10,178 nt of DNA, taken from positions 1 to 10,178 of the forward strand of contig JAMOMX010000266.1 in NCBI GenBank assembly GCA_027066935.1. Direction: 5' to 3'. Position 1 is the first letter of the stretch, and each line of letters begins with the position of its first letter. The position numbers and the translations under genes were made by a program. This DNA is from Sulfurimonas sp. GTDB lineage: Bacteria; Campylobacterota; Campylobacteria; Campylobacterales; Sulfurimonadaceae. Below the pieces are notes generated by a model. That model did not search any database. It was not told the origin of the DNA and saw nothing but the letters and a program-made list of their open reading frames with translations. Shown here piece by piece: positions 1-5,839 of this stretch.

Positions 1-539
1 CAGCTTATAGAAAAGGGATATTTCCTTGGTACAACGACTCTGACCCTATCCTTTGGTGGTCTCCAGATCCTAGACTTGTACTATTTTTTGATGATATAAA
101 AATCTCCAAAAGCCTCCAAAAAAGCCTCAACAAATATGAAGTAAGATTTGACACAAACTTTGAAGCTGTAATAGAAAAATGCAGAGAGATAAGAGTAAAA
201 AATGATGAAAATACTTGGATACTAGAAGAGGTAATTGAAAAATATGTAGAGATACATAAGTTAGGATTTGCCATGAGTGCTGAAACATACCTTGATGGTG
301 AGCTGGTTGGTGGGCTTTATGGTATACTGATGGGAAAAGTTTTTTGCGGAGAGTCTATGTTTGCTTTAAAAAGTGATGCATCTAAAGTAGCTTTAGTAAG
401 ACTTTCTTGGAAACTTCAAAAAGAGGGTTATAGTTTTATAGATTGTCAGATTCCCTCAGAGCATCTGAAAAGTATGGGTGCTAGGGAGATTGGGAGAGAT
501 GAGTTTTTGGATATGCTGGAGGTGGCCTTGGGGAAATAA
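1..539 (+). CDS. aat: Leucyl/phenylalanyl-tRNA--protein transferase, 3' part (5' end outside window)
   Basis: This enzyme moves Leu or Phe from aminoacyl-tRNA to the N-terminus of proteins that begin with Arg or Lys, marking them for ClpS/ClpAP degradation in the cytoplasm. The reading frame is open from base 3, well upstream of the ATG at 273, and the extra sequence matches the family: it begins AYRKGIFPWY and continues with DPILWWSPDPR, both Aat hallmarks. Further on come the FCGESMF motif (bases 345-365), which carries the family's conserved Glu, and FIDCQIP (bases 435-455), with the conserved Asp and Gln. The ATG at 273 is therefore internal and not the start. The C-terminus is shorter than in E. 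coli Aat, ending soon after the DEFLDML segment. In Campylobacter jejuni, as I recall it, aat follows clpS and clpA, so clpA could lie upstream. TAA is at 537-539. Its role is unrelated to the sugar genes that follow, so it probably marks the edge of the glycosylation locus. Confidence 0.96.
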   Translation, partial: AYRKGIFPWYNDSDPILWWSPDPRLVLFFDDIKISKSLQKSLNKYEVRFDTNFEAVIEKCREIRVKNDENTWILEEVIEKYVEIHKLGFAMSAETYLDGELVGGLYGILMGKVFCGESMFALKSDASKVALVRLSWKLQKEGYSFIDCQIPSEHLKSMGAREIGRDEFLDMLEVALGK

Positions 540-560
540 TACTATTTTAATTTAAATTTA

Positions 561-587
561 TGTAAAATAAAAGTATTAATTTTTACA
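561..587. repeat. 7-base inverted repeat in the aat-pseB gap
   Basis: TGTAAAA (561-567) and TTTTACA (581-587) are exact reverse complements separated by 13 bases. The repeat overlaps the candidate -10 box. It could be an operator half-site pair or a weak hairpin. It has no G+C-rich stem and no clean following T-run, so it does not look like an intrinsic terminator for aat. Chance is a serious alternative at this base composition. Confidence 0.25.
563..568 (+). promoter_or_regulatory. Candidate -10 box for the pse gene train (weak)
   Basis: TAAAAT differs from the sigma-70 -10 consensus at one position and has TG immediately before it, though without the usual one-base spacer of an extended -10. 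No convincing -35 hexamer stands upstream, which is common in Campylobacterota. A start about seven bases downstream would leave a leader of roughly 40 bases before the TTG at 614. TATAAC at 594-599 is a rival, but transcripts from it would begin inside or after the ribosome binding site. AT-rich DNA yields such matches easily. The real argument is positional: this is the only gap of any size before the overlapping genes. Confidence 0.3.
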
Positions 588-601
588 CTATTCTATAACT
601 T

Positions 602-606
602 AGAGG
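602..606 (+). promoter_or_regulatory. Ribosome binding site supporting the TTG start of pseB
   Basis: AGAGG ends seven bases before TTG at 614-616, a good Shine-Dalgarno position. Family alignment supports the same start, because the GGTGSFG nucleotide-binding loop begins about 10 residues in, as in Helicobacter pylori FlaA1/PseB. Confidence 0.7.
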
Positions 607-613
607 TTTTATA

Positions 614-1597
614 TTGTTTAATCATAAAAATATACTTATAACTGGCGGTACAGGAAGTTTTGGTAAAAAGTTTACACAAATTTTATTAGAAAGATATAAA
701 CCGAATAAGATTATTATATATTCACGAGATGAGCAAAAACATTTTGAAATGCAACAAACTTTTAATGACTCTTGTATGCGTTATTTTGTAGGAGATGTGA
801 GAGATTTTAAGCGTTTAAAAAAAGCGATGCAAGACGTGAATTTTGTTATTCATGCAGCTGCTATGAAACATGTGCATATTGCTGAATATAATCCTATGGA
901 ATGTATTAATACGAATATTCATGGAGCAGAATATGTTATAGATGCTGCAATTGACAGTGGTGTAGAAAAAGTAATAGCACTTTCTACTGATAAGGCAGCA
1001 AATCCTATAAATTTGTATGGTGCTACAAAATTAGCAAGTGATAAGCTTTTTGTAGCTGCAAATAATATGGTAGGAAAACGACAGACAAGATTTTCTGTGG
1101 TTCGTTATGGAAATGTGATTGGAAGTCGAGGTTCAGTAGTGCCATTTTTTAAAAAGCTTTTAAGTGATGGAAATGAACCTCTTCCTATTACAGATGAGAG
1201 GATGACTAGATTTTTAATTACACTTCAAGAAGGTGTAGATTTTGTGATTAAAAACTTTGAACGAATGCAAGGTGGAGAGATATTTATACCTAAGATTCCT
1301 TCAATGAAAATAATAGATTTGGCGATGGCAATGTCTGGAGATAGACCTTATAAATTAGTAGGTATTCGACCAGGTGAAAAGCTACATGAAGCGATGATTA
1401 CAAGAGAAGATAGCCTAAGAACATTAGAGTTTGATAATCATTATGTAATCAAACCAACTATACAGTTTTCACAAGTGGTTGATTTTATGATAAATGCAAT
1501 TGGTGAAGAGGGTACTTTAGTTAAAGATGGATTTGAGTATGCATCTGATACTAATGAACAGTGGTTGAATAAAAAAGAATTTATGGATATCTTATGA
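614..1597 (+). CDS. pseB: UDP-GlcNAc 4,6-dehydratase (inverting), first Pse pathway enzyme
   Basis: PseB (FlaA1) is a cytoplasmic NADP-dependent short-chain dehydrogenase. It converts UDP-GlcNAc to UDP-2-acetamido-2,6-dideoxy-beta-L-arabino-hexos-4-ulose by 4,6-dehydration with C5 epimerisation. At 327 residues it is close to H. pylori FlaA1 (333). The Rossmann loop GGTGSFG is at residues 11-17 and SRDEQKH at 37-43. The active-site block STDKAANPINLYGATK (124-139) contains Asp126, Lys127, Tyr135 and Lys139, equivalent to FlaA1 Asp132, Lys133, Tyr141 and Lys145. Asp/Lys in place of the usual SDR Ser/Thr catalytic arrangement is typical of this group. RYGNVIGSRGSV and GIRPGEKLHE follow as in the family. 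Translation probably starts at TTG behind AGAGG. The stop overlaps the start of pseC (ATGA). Short related dehydratases of O-antigen loci are an alternative, but the Pse neighbours make PseB by far the best reading. Confidence 0.95.
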   Translation: MFNHKNILITGGTGSFGKKFTQILLERYKPNKIIIYSRDEQKHFEMQQTFNDSCMRYFVGDVRDFKRLKKAMQDVNFVIHAAAMKHVHIAEYNPMECINTNIHGAEYVIDAAIDSGVEKVIALSTDKAANPINLYGATKLASDKLFVAANNMVGKRQTRFSVVRYGNVIGSRGSVVPFFKKLLSDGNEPLPITDERMTRFLITLQEGVDFVIKNFERMQGGEIFIPKIPSMKIIDLAMAMSGDRPYKLVGIRPGEKLHEAMITREDSLRTLEFDNHYVIKPTIQFSQVVDFMINAIGEEGTLVKDGFEYASDTNEQWLNKKEFMDIL

Positions 1598-2712
1598 TTT
1601 ATTCTATGCCTTATGGAAAACAGACAATTTGTCAAGATGATATAGATGCAGTTAGTAAAGTATTGAGTGCAGATCTTATAACAACAGGTCCAAAAGTTAA
1701 AGAGTTTGAAGATGCACTATCTCTTTATTGTGGGGTAAAATATGCTGTGGCAGTTTCAAATGGTACTGCAGCTTTGCATTTAGTTTCATTGGTACTTTTA
1801 AAACCAGAAGATAAAGTTTTAACCACTCCAAACTCTTTTTTAGCAACTTCAAATTCTATTCTTTATGTAGGCGCAAAACCAGTTTTTATAGATATTTGTG
1901 AAGATGGAAATATTGATTTGGATTTATGTGAAAAAGAGCTTATTAAAGACCCTAAAATAAAAGCAATTTATGGTGTATCATTTTCAGGAAATATGCTAAA
2001 TCAACAGAAATTAAAATGGCTAAAAGAGAAGTATGGGGTAATTATTGTAGAAGATAATGCACATGCTATTGGTGCTGAACAAGATAATATTAAAGCTGGG
2101 AGTTGTAAAAATAGTGATTGTTCAATTTTCTCATTTCATCCTGTAAAAAACTTAACTACTGGTGAGGGTGGAGCAATCACTACTAACTCAAAAGAGATTT
2201 ATGAAAAATTGATGGTTCTTAGAAATCATGGCATGGAGAGAAAAGTAGATATCGCTCCTTGGTACTATGAAATGCACTCTTTAGGATTTAACTATCGTAT
2301 AACTGATTTTCAATGTGCTTTGGGTCTAAGTCAGCTTGAAAAATTAGATGAGTTTTTAGAAAAAAGAAGAAGTATTGCTAGATGCTATCATAATGGTTTT
2401 GAAAATACAATTGTAAAACCACTTTATTCTTATAATGAAGGAAGTGCATATCATCTTTTTGTTGTTCGTATTAAGTCAAATTCTAAAAAAGAATTATTTG
2501 AAAAATTAATAGCACATGGAATTGGTGTACAACTTCATTACATTCCTATCAATAAACAGCCCTATTATAAAGGTTTAGGTTATGGAAATGAGAAGACTTC
2601 TGTGATGAATAAGTATTATGAAGAGGCTTTATCTCTTCCTATGTATCCACTTTTGAGTGCAGATGAACAGGGGCATGTAATTTCTTCATTGTTAGAGATT
2701 TTAAATGGCTAA
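1594..2712 (+). CDS. pseC: UDP-4-amino-4,6-dideoxy-N-acetyl-beta-L-altrosamine transaminase
   Basis: PseC is a PLP-dependent aminotransferase of the DegT/DnrJ/EryC1 family. It transfers an amino group, usually from glutamate, to C4 of the PseB product. The protein has 372 residues, normal for the family. Visible marks are SNGTAALHL (55-63, phosphate-binding region), TTPNSFLATSN (77-87), VEDNAHAIG (152-160, with Asp154 expected to bind the PLP ring nitrogen) and FSFHPVKNLTTGEGG (179-193), where Lys185 is the expected Schiff-base lysine. NYRITDFQCALGLSQL and a C-terminal GVQLHYIPI segment are also typical. ATG at 1594 overlaps the pseB stop in ATGA. A second ATG at 1606 would begin at MPYGKQT and cannot be ruled out; neither has a strong Shine-Dalgarno. 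The gene overlaps the next by 8 bases, suggesting coupled translation. Confidence 0.94.
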   Translation: MIYSMPYGKQTICQDDIDAVSKVLSADLITTGPKVKEFEDALSLYCGVKYAVAVSNGTAALHLVSLVLLKPEDKVLTTPNSFLATSNSILYVGAKPVFIDICEDGNIDLDLCEKELIKDPKIKAIYGVSFSGNMLNQQKLKWLKEKYGVIIVEDNAHAIGAEQDNIKAGSCKNSDCSIFSFHPVKNLTTGEGGAITTNSKEIYEKLMVLRNHGMERKVDIAPWYYEMHSLGFNYRITDFQCALGLSQLEKLDEFLEKRRSIARCYHNGFENTIVKPLYSYNEGSAYHLFVVRIKSNSKKELFEKLIAHGIGVQLHYIPINKQPYYKGLGYGNEKTSVMNKYYEEALSLPMYPLLSADEQGHVISSLLEILNG

Positions 2713-3424
2713 ACTTTTTATTATTATTCAAGCTAGAATGACTTCAACAAGGTTGCCTAAAAAAGTACTGTTGCCTTTGTGTGGTAGAACAGTTTTGGAA
2801 GTGATGTTAGATAGATTGAGTAGTTATACTGATAGTATTATCATAGCTACGACGAATGATGGTAGTGAAAAACCTATTGTTGAACTTTGCAAAAAACTAG
2901 ATATAAAATATTATCGTGGTGATACGAACGATGTGCTTAGTCGATATTATGAAGCTGCAGTTGAATTTGGAGCAAAAGATGGGGATGTGATTGTTCGGTT
3001 GACTGGTGATTGTCCTTTAATAGATGAGAATGTGTTGTCAAGAATGATAGAGTTTTATCATAATAATAGTTTTGAATATGTGTCAAATTGTATAAAATGT
3101 ACCTTTCCTAGAGGATTGGATGTAGAAATTTTTTCTTTTGAATTATTAAGGAAAGCAGATGAGAATATAACAACTTTAAGTGAAAAAGAGCATGTAACCC
3201 CTTATATAAAATCACATACAAGAGTAGGGAGTTTTGTGAATAACTACGATAATTCAAAGTACCGCTTGACACTAGATGAAGAAGATGATTATTTGGCGAT
3301 TCAAGAAGTTTATAAAAAATTAGATTGTAGAGTTGATTTTTCTTATGAGGAGTTGATTTATGTACTTGAAAAAAATCCTCATATTTATGAGATAAATGCA
3401 CATATAGAGCAGAAAAAAGTATGA
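2705..3424 (+). CDS. pseF: SpsF-type cytidylyltransferase, likely CMP-pseudaminic acid synthetase
   Basis: In this position the enzyme should join CTP and pseudaminic acid to give CMP-Pse, the last step before transfer. The 239-residue protein is a nucleotidyltransferase with N-terminal IIIQARMTSTRLPKKVLLP (6-24), the glycine-poor CTP loop of the SpsF family (COG1861) rather than the PARxGSKR form of NeuA. RLTGDCPLID (98-107) carries Asp102, expected to bind the metal. FPRGLDVEIF (134-143), EHVTPYI (162-168) and LTLDEEDDY (188-196) are further SpsF-family blocks. Start ATG at 2705 lies inside the end of pseC with AGAGA at 2694-2698. The cytidylyltransferase fold is certain. Pse as substrate is inferred from its place between pseC and pseG, and because the other cytidylyltransferase in the window (end of the 5840-8146 gene) looks like KdsB. 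Confidence 0.85.
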   Translation: MAKLFIIIQARMTSTRLPKKVLLPLCGRTVLEVMLDRLSSYTDSIIIATTNDGSEKPIVELCKKLDIKYYRGDTNDVLSRYYEAAVEFGAKDGDVIVRLTGDCPLIDENVLSRMIEFYHNNSFEYVSNCIKCTFPRGLDVEIFSFELLRKADENITTLSEKEHVTPYIKSHTRVGSFVNNYDNSKYRLTLDEEDDYLAIQEVYKKLDCRVDFSYEELIYVLEKNPHIYEINAHIEQKKV

Positions 3425-4806
3425 AAATTCTTTTTCGAGCAGATTCATCTAGTGAAATTGGACTTGGTCATATTATGCGAGACTTAGTTTTGGTAAAGCA
3501 GTTTAAAGATGCAAATATCATGTTTGCTTGTCGAGATTTGGAAGGGAATATAAATCACAAAATTATAGAAGATGGCTATAGGTTAAAAATTTTGAAATCA
3601 AATGATATAAATGAGTTAGATAGTTTAATCAAAAATCTAAAAATAGATATAATTGTAATAGATCACTATGAAATTGATTATAAAGTTGAAAAACAACTCA
3701 AAATTCAAAATTCAAAACTTGAAATTTTCTCTTTAGATGATACTTATGAAAAACACCATTGTGATATTTTATTAAATCACAACATCAGTGCAGATGCAAG
3801 TAAATATGATGGATTGGTTCCAAATTGGTGTGAACTAAGATGTGGTTCAAAATATACTTTGCTTAGAGATGAATTTAAAGTTATGAGAAAAAAGAAAAAA
3901 GATATTGCACAAAATGGTAAATTAACTGTATTTATTGCTATGGGAGGCAGCGATCATTCCCATAAAAATATTGATATTTTAAAAGTCTTGGAAAAATTCC
4001 AAAATATTAATGTTCATGTCATAACAACAACTGCAAATCAGTATTTATCTGAGGTGAAAAAATATGTAGAAGATAAAGATAATATAACTTTATATATAAA
4101 TACCAATCAGATTGCAAAGCTTATGCATAAAGCCACTTTTGCTATTGTAACTCCAAGTGTAACCATTAATGAAGTTATTTATATGAAGTTACCTTTTATT
4201 GCAATAAAAACAGCAGAAAATCAAAATGAAATATATGAATATTTATCTAATAATAACTATTTTGTATTAGAAAAATTTAATTCTATTAAGCTAAAAAATA
4301 ATATTGAAGAATTAATAGATTTATTAAGCGTTGAACTTATAAACTTTATAGACCTCTCTTTAAGTGATAAAAAAATAATTCTAGAGTGGAGAAATAATCC
4401 AAAAATTTGCAAATGGATGTTTACCCAAAAGAAAATCGGATTAAGGGACCATCTAGCATATATTGAATCTTTAAAAACAAGGAAAGATAGATTATATTTT
4501 TTGGTAAAAAAAAATACAAAAGATATTGGTGTCATAGATTTTACAAGTATAGATATGAAAACTAAAACTACTAACTTTGGGATTTATGCAAACCCTGGCT
4601 TGAAAGGTGTAGGAAATTTATTGATGAAATCGTTAATTGATTATGCATTCAAAATCTTAAAAGTCAAAACAATAATTTCTGAAGTAATTAATTCAAATAT
4701 TGTAGCAATTAAACTTTATCATAAATACAATTTTAAAGATATAGGAACGAAGAAAGTAAATCAAAAAAATGTAATTTGCATGGAGTTGAAAAATGAAAAT
4801 AGGTAA
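3421..4806 (+). CDS. pseG: PseG-PseH fusion: UDP-sugar hydrolase plus 4-amino-sugar N-acetyltransferase
   Basis: One 461-residue protein covers two pathway steps. Residues 1 to about 290 match PseG, a GT-B-fold hydrolase that removes UDP from UDP-2,4-diacetamido-2,4,6-trideoxy-beta-L-altropyranose. It begins MKILFRADSSSEIGLGHIMR, with His17 at the position of the known catalytic His17 of C. jejuni PseG. It also has VIDHYEID (79-86), HHCDILLN (112-119) and FIAMGGSD (171-178). Residues about 305-461 match PseH, a GNAT enzyme that acetylates the C4 amine using acetyl-CoA: EWRNNPKICKWM (322-333), NFGIYANPGLKGVGNLLM (385-402, acetyl-CoA loop) and NIVAIKLYHKYNF (426-438), whose tyrosine is the likely general acid. 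No stop or internal start separates the parts; in C. jejuni and H. pylori they are separate genes. Chemically PseH acts before PseG, the reverse of the domain order. The start forms ATGA with the pseF stop. Confidence 0.93.
   Translation: MKILFRADSSSEIGLGHIMRDLVLVKQFKDANIMFACRDLEGNINHKIIEDGYRLKILKSNDINELDSLIKNLKIDIIVIDHYEIDYKVEKQLKIQNSKLEIFSLDDTYEKHHCDILLNHNISADASKYDGLVPNWCELRCGSKYTLLRDEFKVMRKKKKDIAQNGKLTVFIAMGGSDHSHKNIDILKVLEKFQNINVHVITTTANQYLSEVKKYVEDKDNITLYINTNQIAKLMHKATFAIVTPSVTINEVIYMKLPFIAIKTAENQNEIYEYLSNNNYFVLEKFNSIKLKNNIEELIDLLSVELINFIDLSLSDKKIILEWRNNPKICKWMFTQKKIGLRDHLAYIESLKTRKDRLYFLVKKNTKDIGVIDFTSIDMKTKTTNFGIYANPGLKGVGNLLMKSLIDYAFKILKVKTIISEVINSNIVAIKLYHKYNFKDIGTKKVNQKNVICMELKNENR
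3699..3717 (+). repeat. Short tandem repeat, 7-base unit, inside the pseG part
   Basis: CAAAATT occurs twice (3699-3705, 3706-3712) followed by CAAAA (3713-3717). It encodes Leu-Lys-Ile-Gln-Asn-Ser-Lys around residues 93-99. Loss or gain of one unit would shift the frame, but two and a half copies is very short for an active slippage tract. Confidence 0.5.
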
Positions 4807-5827
4807 TTTTAACTTAGTAGCTGATGGAACATTTATTATTGCAGAACTTAGTGCAAACCATGGCAGTGATATTATTATTGCAAAGGAAACAATTAAAACA
4901 GCTTATGATATAGGGGCAAATGCTATCAAGCTTCAAACTTATACTCCTGATACATTAACATTAAATTGCAATAAAAATGACTTTATTATCAAAGGAGGTA
5001 CTCTTTGGGATGATGAAAAATTGTATGATTTATATAAAGAAGCATCTCTTCCTTGGGAATGGCATCAAGAATTATTTGACTATGCAAGAGAGATAGGCAT
5101 AGATATTTTTTCTTCTCCATTTGATAAAAGTGCTGTTGATTTTCTTGAACAATTTAATCCATCAGCTTATAAAATTGCTTCATTTGAGATTACTGATTAT
5201 GAACTTGTGAGGTATATTGCTTCAAAAGGTAAGCCTATAATTATCTCAACAGGGATTGCTACGATAGATGAGATACAAGATGTTGTGGATATTTGTAGAA
5301 GTGAAGGAAATGAGGATATTATTTTGCTTAAATGTACATCTGCTTATCCAGCACCAATAGAGGATGCAAATCTTATTATGATAAAAAATTTGTCGGAAAC
5401 ATTTGGTGTTATTAGTGGATTTTCTGATCACACACTAGGAATTATAGCTCCAATTGTGGCTGTAACATTAGGAGCTAAAGTAATAGAAAAACATTTTATT
5501 TTAGATAAAAGTATTGGTGGTGCTGATGCTGATTTTTCTTTAGATAAAGATGAGTTTACACAGATGGTTAAGGCTATAAGAGATGCTGAAAAGCTTATTG
5601 GAAAAATTGACTATAGCATGAGTGAAAGTAAGAAAAAAAGTAGAAATTTTTCTAGAAGTTTGTATCTCTCAAAAGATATCAAAAAAGGTGAAAAATTTAC
5701 AGAAGAAAATATTTGTTCAGTTCGTCCAGGGTATGGATTGCATCCAAAGTATTTAAAAGATATTTTAGGAAAATGTGCAAATAAAAATTATACTTTTGGG
5801 GATAGGTTAGATTTTGAAGCTTTTTAA
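4793..5827 (+). CDS. pseI: Pseudaminic acid synthase
   Basis: PseI condenses 2,4-diacetamido-2,4,6-trideoxy-L-altrose with phosphoenolpyruvate to give pseudaminic acid. The 344-residue protein has the NeuB architecture: a TIM barrel (about 1-275) followed by a C-terminal SAF/antifreeze-like domain (about 285-344). Barrel marks are AELSANHG (17-24), KLQTYTPDTLT (46-56), SSPFD (107-111), YKIASFE (126-132), STGIAT (152-157), and the metal-binding histidines His213 in GFSDHT and His234 in IEKHF, which correspond to the manganese ligands of Neisseria NeuB. Arg311 in SVRPGYG corresponds to the SAF-domain arginine that reaches into the partner subunit's active site. The start overlaps pseGH by 14 bases with GGAG at 4782-4785. 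NeuB-like synthases for sialic or legionaminic acid are the alternative, but the pse neighbours decide. It completes the Pse set. Confidence 0.95.
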   Translation: MKIGNFNLVADGTFIIAELSANHGSDIIIAKETIKTAYDIGANAIKLQTYTPDTLTLNCNKNDFIIKGGTLWDDEKLYDLYKEASLPWEWHQELFDYAREIGIDIFSSPFDKSAVDFLEQFNPSAYKIASFEITDYELVRYIASKGKPIIISTGIATIDEIQDVVDICRSEGNEDIILLKCTSAYPAPIEDANLIMIKNLSETFGVISGFSDHTLGIIAPIVAVTLGAKVIEKHFILDKSIGGADADFSLDKDEFTQMVKAIRDAEKLIGKIDYSMSESKKKSRNFSRSLYLSKDIKKGEKFTEENICSVRPGYGLHPKYLKDILGKCANKNYTFGDRLDFEAF

Positions 5828-5839
5828 TCAAGGTTTATT

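Noticed and set aside
5..274. Minus-strand open frame opposite aat
   Set aside because: It lies entirely opposite conserved aat sequence and shows no recognisable motif.
273..539. A separate 88-residue gene starting at ATG 273
   Set aside because: The same frame is open back to base 3 and the upstream part encodes conserved Aat sequence, so it is the C-terminal half of aat.
540..613. Intrinsic terminator after aat
   Set aside because: No G+C-containing stem followed by a T-run is present; the only inverted repeat has one G-C pair and a 13-base loop.
4506..4514. A9 tract in the PseH part of the fusion gene, as a phase-variation switch
   Set aside because: Poly-A of this length is expected in such AT-rich DNA. 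Campylobacter contingency tracts are typically longer G/C runs, and the frame here is intact.
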